Of a DNA stretch of 5,446 nucleotides, positions 1 to 5,271 are shown in pieces. Each line of letters opens with the position of its first letter. Within the stretch, counting starts at the first letter, position 1. A model generated the notes under the pieces. That model saw only the letters and a list, made by a program, of their open reading frames with translations, was not told the origin of the DNA and did not search any database. This DNA comes from Gallionella sp. UBA6045 (GTDB lineage: Bacteria; Pseudomonadota; Gammaproteobacteria; Burkholderiales; Gallionellaceae): NCBI GenBank assembly GCA_002429165.1, contig DIYV01000009.1, positions 1 to 5,446 of the forward strand. The letters are read 5' to 3'. The position numbers were made by a program, and so were the translations under genes.

Positions 1-72
1 TAGTTGCGCTGACGCTATTCATGGATGCATGACCAAAAACCCAAAGACAAAGACAGGGTAACGCTGATTAAG

Positions 73-98
73 TCCGTTCGCCCTGAGGTATCGAAGGG
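73..98 (+). repeat. REP-like palindromic motif
   Basis: The motif reads GTTCGCCCTGAG then GTATCGAAGGG. It closely resembles a short intergenic repeat that I recall from many proteobacterial genomes (GTTCGCCCTGAG followed by CCTGTCGAAGGGC). The CCCT at 81-84 can pair with AGGG at 95-98. Only one copy lies in this window, so its repeat status rests on remembered similarity, not on copies seen here. Confidence 0.45.
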
Positions 99-238
99 TT
101 TGTCAGCTAACCTATTGCTCGATTGCCCAGGGTGAAACGCTGAGCGCTATGCTGAAGTTACCAAGTTTCTTGCCAAGATAGGATACCGCAAACCGAAAAC
201 CGTGGTTCGATGTTGCCAAGCAAACGCCGAACACGTCG

Positions 239-316
239 CCTCTCGCAGCAGGAGAGAGTTGTGTTAACCCTTTTAAACTTCGCACTCGCCACGCCCCCTC
301 CCGGCGGGATAGGGAG
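239..316. repeat. Paired hairpins, degenerate REP/BIME-like element
   Basis: The first hairpin is CTCTC (240-244) with GAGAG (252-256). The second is CTCCC (298-302) with GGGAG (312-316). They lie about 40 bases apart around an AT-richer core containing TTTTAAACTT. Two short GC-rich hairpins facing each other across a short spacer is the usual shape of bacterial interspersed repeats. The stems are only 5 base pairs, so this is a suggestion. Confidence 0.3.
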
Positions 317-468
317 TATCCATGTTTCGCTAAACCAACCCGTGACTGATGAGATTTCCATAATTCACGATGCGACTATCGTTAATGCCGCGAAAGCTGA
401 AATCCAGGAGAGACCTTGGGCTCCGTCCCCAATGGCACTGTTAATTCGCACAAAGACTGCACGCCATA

Positions 469-498
469 TTGAACGAGCAGGGTCTAACGTGCTACGAT
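469..498 (+). promoter_or_regulatory. Candidate sigma70 promoter for the basic ORF/nucleotidyltransferase pair
   Basis: TTGAAC at 469-474 (-35) is followed after 18 bases by TACGAT at 493-498 (-10). The expected transcription start falls at about 504-506, on the ATG at 505. If real, the message would be leaderless or nearly so, which fits the absence of a Shine-Dalgarno sequence before 505. It is inferred from consensus matching only. Confidence 0.35.
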
Positions 499-504
499 GC
501 CCGC

Positions 505-732
505 ATGAAAAAAGCCCTCGCCAATGATGTTGCGAACAAAGCGAAGCCCGCTGCGAAACGCGCTCGTCTTGCGAAAGTTGTTGCGGCAAAACCCTCATAC
601 CAAAAATCGGCTCGCCAAGCTGCATTCAGCAAGGCATCCAGCAACTTGCCAGTAGCAAAAGCGGTCGCACGCGCCAAGCTCATAGCAAAGGTCGATCCCG
701 GCGAATTTCGTATCATTCACATGCCGGGTTAA
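505..732 (+). CDS. Small Lys/Ala-rich basic protein, unknown function
   Basis: This is a 75-residue ORF, and I do not recognise the family. Residues 1 to about 62 are dominated by Ala, Lys and Arg in an alternating helical pattern (for example KPAAKRARLAKVVAAKP), giving a strongly basic protein that resembles histone-H1-like or other nucleic-acid-binding tails. The last dozen residues change character (DPGEFRIIHMPG). The ATG at 505 is preferred over an upstream in-frame TTG at 469, because 469 overlaps the candidate -35 box. No Shine-Dalgarno sequence precedes 505. The stop TAA (730-732) is in the same frame as the next gene, with only GCC between it and that gene's GTG. It could be a partner (antitoxin-like) protein, or the former N-terminus of a longer protein cut by a nonsense codon. 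Basic composition alone does not prove expression. Confidence 0.5.
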   Translation: MKKALANDVANKAKPAAKRARLAKVVAAKPSYQKSARQAAFSKASSNLPVAKAVARAKLIAKVDPGEFRIIHMPG

Positions 733-735
733 GCC

Positions 736-1515
736 GTGGTCGCCGGCTACGATTGGTTCCAGCCGAGCGACCTTCCAACATTTTTCCACGCACTGCAAAA
801 AGCATCTCGTCCAGCCATTCTGGTCGGCGGACAGTCACTGACCTTCTGGGTCGACTATTTTAAAATCCCGGTGCCGAAAGCCGACACGCCTTACCTCACG
901 CAGGACGCGGATGTGCTCGCGACAAAGCACGATGCCCGTACTTTCGCGACAGAATTACACGGGACACTCAATATCCCGAAGGCGGACGACCATACGCCCA
1001 ACACCGCCATCGTCACTTACAAGACACCGGATGGCCGGACGTTGTTCGTTGACTTCATGGGAACGCTGATCGGGATGACGAATGAAGAAATCAGAAAAAC
1101 CGCCGTCGAATTCGAGCATCCCGATTACGGATTAATACGCGTCCTTCACCCGACGCTGGTACTCAAAAGCCGCATCGTCAATCTGCATCGCCTGCAATCC
1201 AAGCGCGACAGCAATGGCATCGAACAAGCGCGTCTGGCCGTGCCGGTGGCAAAGGCATTCTTCGAAAACTACGTTTCGATGGGGCTGGCCGGTAAAAAAC
1301 CGGACCGTTACCTGATCGATCGTGTCATGTGGCTGGGCAAGCTCGCTCTTTCAGAAGCCGGAATATACGTGTACACACAATGGGGAATCGATGTCATGGC
1401 AGCCGCGCCAGTCGATCTGATCGCCAACAAAAAATTCCACACCGAGCATTGGCCACGCCTCGATGAACGCATTCGCGCCAAACGGGGACGGCGGAATCTC
1501 ATGGGCCAAAAATAA
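736..1515 (+). CDS. Minimal-nucleotidyltransferase-like protein (AbiEii/MNT-type fold)
   Basis: This 259-residue protein appears to be intact. Residues 28-36 (ILVGGQSLT) match the glycine-rich GG-x-S/A motif of the polymerase-beta-like nucleotidyltransferase fold. QDADV at 56-60 gives the metal-binding pair D57 and D59, and VDFMG at 105-109 places a third acidic residue at D106. HPTLVLKSRIVNL near 137-149 resembles the helix that follows the catalytic core in AbiEii-like proteins. Family members transfer nucleotides to RNA, tRNA or protein, and several are toxins of toxin-antitoxin or abortive-infection systems; the substrate here is unknown. The GTG start is the first possible start after the in-frame TAA, and no good Shine-Dalgarno sequence precedes it, so translation may depend on coupling to, or readthrough from, the basic ORF upstream. 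The nucleotidyltransferase fold is fairly secure; a toxin role is inference. Confidence 0.8.
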   Translation: MVAGYDWFQPSDLPTFFHALQKASRPAILVGGQSLTFWVDYFKIPVPKADTPYLTQDADVLATKHDARTFATELHGTLNIPKADDHTPNTAIVTYKTPDGRTLFVDFMGTLIGMTNEEIRKTAVEFEHPDYGLIRVLHPTLVLKSRIVNLHRLQSKRDSNGIEQARLAVPVAKAFFENYVSMGLAGKKPDRYLIDRVMWLGKLALSEAGIYVYTQWGIDVMAAAPVDLIANKKFHTEHWPRLDERIRAKRGRRNLMGQK

Positions 1516-1549
1516 AACGTGGCTCCAGATGGTTCTGATTTTTACAGCA

Positions 1550-1578
1550 CACTCGCCAAAACAATTCGACTCCGGTAC
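1550..1578 (+). repeat. Direct repeat copy 1 (upstream of ORF6N gene)
   Basis: The shared 19-base core AAACAATTCGACTCCGGTA occupies 1559-1577. The preceding bases CACTCGCC and the following C are also shared with copy 3; this copy has one extra A before the core. With copies 2 and 3 downstream, the repeats bracket the ORF6N block. Confidence 0.85.
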
Positions 1579-1645
1579 ATTGGTGGCGGTACATTTTTAT
1601 TGTCGGGAGCCTGATTGATGTTCGGACGGTACACTTTTTCATTCA
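1573..1645. mobile_element. Possible relic insertion-sequence end (IS21-like)
   Basis: CGGTACA occurs three times in the same orientation: CGGTACAT at 1573-1580, CGGTACATTTTTATT at 1587-1601 and CGGTACACTTTTTCATT at 1627-1643. Multiple short direct repeats of this kind, with a CGGTACA(C/T)TTTT core, resemble the repeated transposase-binding sites at ends of IS21-family elements as I remember them. No istA or istB coding sequence and no matching opposite end are visible here, so at most this is a fragment. Confidence 0.3.
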
Positions 1646-1656
1646 GGCTTTATGCC

Positions 1657-1685
1657 TTGCCGCTTTCAAGGTGCTCCCGTACTAT
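1657..1685 (+). promoter_or_regulatory. Candidate sigma70 promoter for leader ORF and ORF6N gene
   Basis: TTGCCG at 1657-1662 is followed after exactly 17 bases by TACTAT at 1680-1685 (5 of 6 to TATAAT). Transcription would begin near 1692, about 100 bases before the leader ORF. It is a consensus match only. Confidence 0.4.
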
Positions 1686-1776
1686 TCCTCTGCGCGATCA
1701 ACGGATAATTAAAACGCATAACAGTTGACGCGAGTTCCTTTAACTTCGGAACGATCAATCGGCAAGTTTGTTATTT

Positions 1777-1785
1777 AAGGGGGAT
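1777..1785 (+). promoter_or_regulatory. Strong Shine-Dalgarno before the leader ORF
   Basis: AAGGGGGAT lies five to six bases before the ATG at 1789. No comparable sequence precedes the ORF6N start at 1860 (the bases just before it are ATATATTTCAA), so ribosomes for the ORF6N gene may be recruited here. Confidence 0.5.
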
Positions 1786-1788
1786 AAC

Positions 1789-1863
1789 ATGGTTGCAAGC
1801 TTCTCTGCTTTTTCTTTGCGCCATTCAGTGCATAGTTTGTCGGCCCCGATATATTTCAAATGA
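1789..1863 (+). CDS. Possible 24-residue leader ORF coupled to ORF6N gene
   Basis: This short ORF begins MVASFSAFSLRH and ends PIYFK. It has the best Shine-Dalgarno sequence in the middle of the window. Its TGA stop (1861-1863) overlaps the ATG of the ORF6N gene (1860-1862) as ATGA, the classic geometry of translational coupling. The peptide has no recognisable domain and is rich in Ser, Phe and Ala. It may act only by delivering ribosomes to the next start, or may be a regulatory leader peptide. An in-frame TAG at 1833-1835 in the ORF6N frame, with no other start codon after it, rules out an upstream start for the ORF6N gene, so the leader is not a mis-called extension. Expression is inferred. 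Confidence 0.45.
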   Translation: MVASFSAFSLRHSVHSLSAPIYFK

Positions 1864-2444
1864 GCGCATCCACACTGCTCCCGCTCGAAACCATTACGCA
1901 CCGCATCCTGATGCTGCGCGGACAAAAGGTTTTGCTGGATAGCGATTTGGCGGCGCTCTATGACGTGCCAACCAAGCGGTTCAACGAGCAGGTCAAACGT
2001 AACCTTGAGCGATTTCCAGCAGACTTCATGTTTCAGTTAACCGAGGAAGAGTGGGAATCTTTAAGGTCGCAAATTGCGACCTTAAAGCCCGGACGCGGCC
2101 AACACCGCAAATATATGCCTTATGCCTTTACCGAGCACGGCGCAATCATGGCAGCAACGATTTTGAATAGCCCAAGGGCGACCGAAGTTTCGGTCTACGT
2201 GGTGCGCGCATTTGTGCAATTGCGCGAAGTGCTGGCGTCCAATGCGGAATTGGCAAAACGCCTTAATGATCTTGAACGGTCAACAGAAGCAAAGGCGATG
2301 CAGCACGACATCTTTGCACGCAACACGCGTGCCCAGCTCAAGCAAGTGTTCGATGCCATCCGCGAATTAATGACCCCGCCTGTGCCGCAGAAAAAACGGC
2401 CTATCGGGTTTATCAGCGGCGATGAAAAGCCAAAGAAAAATTGA
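1860..2444 (+). CDS. ORF6N (KilA-N-related) domain DNA-binding protein
   Basis: This 194-residue protein is full length for chromosomal members of the family. The ORF6N domain covers roughly residues 9-100: HRILMLRGQKVLLDSDLAAL and YDVPTKRFNEQVKRN form its start, FPADFMFQLTEEEW and LRSQIATL the middle, and the conserved PYAFTEHGAIM block sits near 84-94. Residues about 120-165 are charged, heptad-like and probably coiled-coil, and the end contains the PIGF tail common in this group. ORF6N domains come from phage and large DNA virus antirepressor-type proteins and are thought to bind DNA; chromosomal members are widespread and mostly without a tested role. The ATG at 1860 is the only possible start and lacks its own Shine-Dalgarno sequence, so coupling to the leader ORF is likely. 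The gene contains a perfect palindrome (2059-2087) and is bracketed by direct repeats, both signs of mobility or self-regulation. Confidence 0.92.
   Translation: MSASTLLPLETITHRILMLRGQKVLLDSDLAALYDVPTKRFNEQVKRNLERFPADFMFQLTEEEWESLRSQIATLKPGRGQHRKYMPYAFTEHGAIMAATILNSPRATEVSVYVVRAFVQLREVLASNAELAKRLNDLERSTEAKAMQHDIFARNTRAQLKQVFDAIRELMTPPVPQKKRPIGFISGDEKPKKN
2059..2087. repeat. Perfect 14+1+14 palindrome inside the ORF6N gene
   Basis: The left arm CTTTAAGGTCGCAA (2059-2072) and right arm TTGCGACCTTAAAG (2074-2087) are exact reverse complements around a single A at 2073. The stretch encodes SLRSQIATLK at residues 67-76 of the ORF6N protein. It could be an operator, a recombination site or an RNA structure; the sequence shows only the symmetry. 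Confidence 0.9.
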
Positions 2445-2469
2445 CTGGCATAAGGGAGTTTATGTACGT

Positions 2470-2492
2470 GCAAAAACAATTCGACTCCGGTA
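2470..2492 (+). repeat. Direct repeat copy 2 (downstream of ORF6N gene)
   Basis: The 19-base core is at 2474-2492 and identical to copies 1 and 3. The flanks differ: GTGC-AA stands before the core instead of ACTCGCC, and T follows instead of C, so this copy is shorter. It begins 26 bases after the ORF6N stop. Confidence 0.85.
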
Positions 2493-2522
2493 TCTTTTGT
2501 TCCTATGTGCAATTCCACAACC

Positions 2523-2550
2523 CACTCGCCAAACAATTCGACTCCGGTAC
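2523..2550 (+). repeat. Direct repeat copy 3 (downstream of ORF6N gene)
   Basis: CACTCGCC (2523-2530) is followed by the 19-base core at 2531-2549 and a C. It matches copy 1 over about 28 bases apart from one missing A. It lies 57 bases downstream of copy 2 and directly before the promoter candidate of the next gene. Confidence 0.85.
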
Positions 2551-2556
2551 CTATGG

Positions 2557-2586
2557 TTGACATCAAATGATTTCGTGATTGATACA
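2557..2586 (+). promoter_or_regulatory. Candidate promoter for the 124-residue hypothetical gene
   Basis: A perfect -35 TTGACA stands at 2557-2562. The best -10 is GATACA (2581-2586) after 18 bases, which is weak at 3 of 6. The start of the next gene is about 70 bases downstream. The -35 is seven bases beyond repeat copy 3. Confidence 0.4.
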
Positions 2587-2656
2587 AACACAGCATAATA
2601 GTCATGCACTACCCACAAACCCGACCCGAAAATAAAGACTTCAGGATTCAACAGGC

Positions 2657-3031
2657 ATGACAGATATTCTAAATAAATTCATGAGTGGACTGACTGATGA
2701 CAACGGTAAAAGCGCCGCATTAGCTGATATTGAATCGATGTTGAGCCGGGTACTGGCAGAGGCTGAGATATATAATCTTGTGATTGATAAACAGCATTCT
2801 GATCAATGGGATGAAGAAAATTCAGATGATATCCAGGATGCAATGGGCCGGGACATCATCAACCAATACCATACCGGAAATTCACTCGGCTTAATTGTAT
2901 TCAATGACGATGAACAGCCCATCCTGCTGATGCATTACAGCAAAACGACTGGCTGGGAAGGGGTCAATATAGACAAAAGACTCCGTCCGCAAATTAAAAC
3001 CCAAATACTCACCGCACCGCCTGGTGACTGA
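2657..3031 (+). CDS. Hypothetical acidic protein, unknown function
   Basis: I do not recognise this 124-residue protein. Residues 1-60 are acidic and probably helical (MTDILNKFMSGLTDD, then ADIESMLSRVLAEAEIY and a DEENSDD stretch). Residues about 70-124 look like alternating strands (SLGLIVFNDDEQPILLMHYS, then GWEGVNIDKRL). There is no signal peptide, membrane segment, cysteine cluster or clear catalytic motif. The ATG at 2657 has AGGA at 2643-2646, a rather long 10 bases upstream, so the binding site is only fair. The gene is more AT-rich than the dehydrogenase and transporter genes to the right, in keeping with an acquired origin. It has its own promoter candidate and converges with the dehydrogenase gene. 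The steady amino-acid composition supports a real gene; function is open. Confidence 0.7.
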   Translation: MTDILNKFMSGLTDDNGKSAALADIESMLSRVLAEAEIYNLVIDKQHSDQWDEENSDDIQDAMGRDIINQYHTGNSLGLIVFNDDEQPILLMHYSKTTGWEGVNIDKRLRPQIKTQILTAPPGD

Positions 3032-3054
3032 TTCAGTCTTGCTGTCAGTTTTCC

Positions 3055-3125
3055 AGGGTCGCGGATGACTGCTTCCGCACATTGCGGACTTCAGGAAATA
3101 TAAAAACTGATGCGATCCTGACCCT
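3055..3125. repeat. Imperfect inverted-repeat element between convergent genes
   Basis: AGGGTC at 3055-3060 is the exact reverse complement of GACCCT at 3120-3125, and the match continues imperfectly inward (GCGGAT against AGGAT). Inside, TCCGC (3074-3078) can pair with GCGGA at 3084-3088 or, alternatively, with GCGGA at 3061-3065. The 71-base size with short terminal inverted repeats resembles a miniature mobile element or a REP-type unit. Position between convergent genes would also suit a bidirectional terminator, although no clear T-run follows the inner hairpin on either strand. Confidence 0.45.
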
Positions 3126-3152
3126 TTGAATTGTTGCGCCCCTCAGTCATCA

Positions 3153-4154
3153 TTATCGACACAGCACAACGCGATAGCGTGCCTCGCCGCTCCTCAGTCT
3201 TTCGATCGCCTTGTTGATGTCCGTAAATTTGAATTTTTCGATCTCCGGCTTGATCTGGTGCAGGTTGGCGAAATCCAGCATCTTCGCGACCGTGGCGGGG
3301 CTGCCCACCGGCGAGCCGGACACGGAACGTTGAGCGCCGATGAGTGAGAACACGCCGATATCCAGCGGCGCCAGCGTCGCGCCGACGAAGTGCAATCTTC
3401 CGCGCGGACTCAGTGTGCCGAGGTAAAGATTCCAATCCAGTTTCACGTTGACCGTGGAAAGGATGTAGTCGAATCGGCCTGCCGCGCTGTTGATCTCGTT
3501 CTCGTCGCGGGAGTTCAGCGTATGATGCGCACCCAGACTGAGCGCTTCCTTTTTCTTGCTTGCAGTCGAGGTGAAAGCCGTCACTTCGCAGCCCCATGCA
3601 TTGAGGAATTTCAGCGCCATGTGCCCCAGGCCACCGATGCCGATCACCGCCACTTTGTTCGTAGGTTTGATGTCGAATTGCAGCAAGGGATTGAACACGG
3701 TACTCCCGCCGCAGAACAGCGGGCCGGCCGATTCAAGATCGATACCATCGGGGATGGGAAACACGCTGTTTGAAGCGGCGCGCACCTTGTCCGCAAAGCC
3801 GCCGTAATGGCCGATGATAGTGGGCTGTGCGTTGGCGCACAGGTTGTTGTCACCCGCGAGACAAAGCGAACACTTGTTGCAATAGCCCGCGTGCCAACCC
3901 AGGCCGACGATCTGGCCAACCGTGAGATCCCTGACATGGCTGCCGACCTGGCTGATCTTGCCCACCACTTCGTGACCGGCCACGACCGGGTATGAGCTAT
4001 TTCCCCATTCGTTGTCGATCACGCTCAGATCGCTATGGCAAATGCCGCAATAGTGAACGTCGATCTCCACCTCCATTGGTTTCAATTCGCCGGGGTCGTA
4101 CTCGAAAGGTTTGAGTTCGCCTTTGGGCTCGAATGCTGCATAAGCTTTGATCAT
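3153..4154 (-). CDS. Zinc-dependent NADP(H)-type alcohol/aldehyde dehydrogenase (CAD/YahK group)
   Basis: This 333-residue medium-chain dehydrogenase should interconvert alcohols and aldehydes in the cytoplasm. The catalytic-zinc ligands are C39 (in CGICHSDL), H61-E62 (in AGHEVVG) and C148 (in PLFCGGSTVF). Structural-zinc cysteines are C92, C95, C98 and C106 in the loop after GLGWHAGY. The Rossmann nucleotide loop is GIGGLGHMA at 172-180. The small, uncharged FTSTASK stretch after the second strand is typical of NADP(H)-preferring members such as E. coli YahK. The length is slightly short for the group (about 340-350) but no motif is missing. The ATG is preceded by a strong AAGGAGAT with a five-base gap. 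The transporter gene lies 238 bases upstream on the same strand, so a separate promoter is likely. The physiological substrate cannot be read from the sequence. Confidence 0.93.
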   Translation of the reverse strand: MIKAYAAFEPKGELKPFEYDPGELKPMEVEIDVHYCGICHSDLSVIDNEWGNSSYPVVAGHEVVGKISQVGSHVRDLTVGQIVGLGWHAGYCNKCSLCLAGDNNLCANAQPTIIGHYGGFADKVRAASNSVFPIPDGIDLESAGPLFCGGSTVFNPLLQFDIKPTNKVAVIGIGGLGHMALKFLNAWGCEVTAFTSTASKKKEALSLGAHHTLNSRDENEINSAAGRFDYILSTVNVKLDWNLYLGTLSPRGRLHFVGATLAPLDIGVFSLIGAQRSVSGSPVGSPATVAKMLDFANLHQIKPEIEKFKFTDINKAIERLRSGEARYRVVLCR

Positions 4155-4159
4155 TTTGT

Positions 4160-4167
4160 ATCTCCTT
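4160..4167 (-). promoter_or_regulatory. Strong Shine-Dalgarno of the dehydrogenase gene
   Basis: On the minus strand AAGGAGAT lies five bases before the ATG at 4154, a near-ideal match that fixes the start and suggests efficient translation. Confidence 0.8.
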
Positions 4168-4335
4168 GAAGTACTTTAGAACAGTGAGTAACAGACGGAT
4201 GAAAATCAGTGGAGTTTCGTTCGATGTTGAAGTCGGCTCCAATTATGTCACTTTCACACACACGGCATTTCCAGTAAATGAATGAGGTTATATTCAAGTC
4301 GTGCATTGTCCTCATGTGATTTGATAACGTTCCCT

Positions 4336-4365
4336 TAAATAAACTGGGACAGATAACGATTTCAA
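4336..4365 (-). promoter_or_regulatory. Candidate promoter for the dehydrogenase gene
   Basis: Read on the minus strand, TTGAAA (4360-4365) is followed after 18 bases by TATTTA (4336-4341). It lies in the 238-base gap between the transporter and dehydrogenase genes and would give a leader of about 175 bases. No strong operator or riboswitch was recognised in that leader. It is a consensus match only. Confidence 0.3.
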
Positions 4366-4392
4366 TTCAAAAACATTTCCTCTTGCTTCCAG

Positions 4393-5271
4393 TTACCCCA
4401 ACACAAACATCAGCGCCAGCGGAATAAACACCAGCGCCGCCACATTGCCGATCAAAACCATGGATGCAACTTTCTCCGGTTCCTGGGAATAACGCTCCGC
4501 AAACATGTAGTTCAACACCGCGGGCGGCAAAGCGCCGAACACGATCAATTGAGCAAACTGGATACCCGTCAAATTCAGGCTCCATCCGATGACATAGGCA
4601 AGAGCCATACCGGAAACCGGCCGCAACACGGCAATCAACAAACCGATATGGAATTCGTCCCATGTCATTTGCGCCAGCCGCACACCCAGCGCAAACATCA
4701 TCAGCGGTATCGAGACATCGCCGAGCATTCGAATCGCCGTCATCAACGGCGCCCACATATGCACTTCGGCCAGGTTAAGACCGAGGCCAAGAACGGTTGC
4801 CAGTAGCACCGGCACTTTCCATAAATCCCTTAGTCGTGCCTTGTGGTCCAGGTACCATGCGCCAAAGCTAAAGTGCAGCATATTGGAGACGAGAAACATC
4901 ACGACGGCCGCCGGCATCGCATCCTTGCCGAACGCAAGCACCGCCAGAGGCAGGCCGAGATTGCCGCAATTGTTGAACATCATCGACGGCACGATGGTCT
5001 TGGGCGATGCTCCCGACAGGCGTGCCGCGATCAACCCGACCAGGCCAGATGCGGCAACCAGCAGGAAGGTACCCAGTCCCAACGTGGCGAACTGTGCAAT
5101 GCGAAAATCGCCGTTTACCAGCACGCCAAGCACCAGCGCCGGCAGGAAGTAGTCCATGTTGAGCTGGTTGGCCACGTCCATTTCAGGCTGATGGCGACGC
5201 CCGGCCCACACGCCAACCGATACCACGGCAATGAGAGGGAAAACAATTTCAAAGATGTGCCAGAAAATCAT
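4393..5271 (-). CDS. AEC-family (auxin efflux carrier-like) membrane transporter
   Basis: This 292-residue inner-membrane protein has about ten hydrophobic segments, near residues 5-23, 38-54, 62-84, 93-113, 119-139, 151-167, 174-200, 209-229, 237-257 and 268-291, in the two-times-five layout of AEC transporters. The signature FNNCGNLGLPLAVLAFG (99-115) in the fourth segment and ALPPAVLNYMFAERY (247-261) in the ninth are the broken, Asn/Pro/Gly-containing helices typical of the family. Members move organic anions such as malate or malonate and related compounds; the substrate here is unknown. The ATG start gives the expected N-terminus but has no good Shine-Dalgarno sequence. Its first bases overlap the stop of a possible mini-ORF upstream (ATGA), so coupled translation is plausible. 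No clear terminator follows the stop. Confidence 0.92.
   Translation of the reverse strand: MIFWHIFEIVFPLIAVVSVGVWAGRRHQPEMDVANQLNMDYFLPALVLGVLVNGDFRIAQFATLGLGTFLLVAASGLVGLIAARLSGASPKTIVPSMMFNNCGNLGLPLAVLAFGKDAMPAAVVMFLVSNMLHFSFGAWYLDHKARLRDLWKVPVLLATVLGLGLNLAEVHMWAPLMTAIRMLGDVSIPLMMFALGVRLAQMTWDEFHIGLLIAVLRPVSGMALAYVIGWSLNLTGIQFAQLIVFGALPPAVLNYMFAERYSQEPEKVASMVLIGNVAALVFIPLALMFVLG

Larger units (their letters stand above)
1..504. other. Intergenic region without a convincing gene
   Basis: No open frame here has a recognisable protein, a good ribosome binding site and plausible composition together. Two overlapping frames on opposite strands (about 210-527 plus, 158-361 minus) run through the same hairpin-rich repeat-like DNA. 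They read as low-quality translations of that DNA (runs such as PPPGG), so I do not call them genes. What can be seen is a REP-like motif near 73-98, a pair of hairpins at 240-316, and a promoter candidate at 469-498 for the small basic ORF that follows. The stretch looks like decayed or repeat-derived spacer. Confidence 0.6.
1516..1788. other. Intergenic region before the ORF6N unit
   Basis: No gene is supported here. The region holds the first copy of a 19-base direct repeat (1559-1577), a series of CGGTACA motifs that may be an insertion-sequence end (1573-1645), a promoter candidate (1657-1685) and the ribosome binding site of a possible leader ORF (1777-1785). Confidence 0.6.

Noticed and set aside
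210..527. 105-codon plus-strand frame and an opposing 67-codon frame at 158-361
   Set aside because: They overlap each other and the hairpin repeats, overlap the start of the basic ORF, have no recognisable domain and read like translations of repeat DNA.
1526..1543. Terminator-like hairpin after the nucleotidyltransferase gene (CAGA, loop, TCTG, then five T)
   Set aside because: The stem is only four base pairs with two G-C pairs, too weak to call a terminator.
1562..1578. TTCGACTCC in the direct repeats as a tRNA T-arm or attachment-site remnant
   Set aside because: The flanking bases do not form a T-stem and no acceptor or anticodon arm can be drawn.
1755..1880. Minus-strand open frame with a plausible-looking peptide (GADKLCTEWRKEKAEKL)
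   Set aside because: It has no visible start with a ribosome binding site, it overlaps the leader ORF and ORF6N start in antisense, and the charged look may be chance.
2195..2605. 136-codon minus-strand frame and a 63-codon neighbour at 2460-2651
   Set aside because: They are antisense to the ORF6N gene and to the direct repeats; the repeated peptide pieces (TGVELF, YRSRIV) simply reflect copies 2 and 3 of the DNA repeat.
3026..3052. Palindrome GACTGA-T-TCAGTC at a stop codon and a following TCAGTTTT
   Set aside because: The arms are short, the hairpin would have either no loop or a long one, and the T-run is only four bases, so it is not a supported terminator.
3091..3597. 168-codon minus-strand frame
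   Set aside because: It lies almost wholly within the dehydrogenase gene in another phase and has the Arg-rich composition of a shadow frame.
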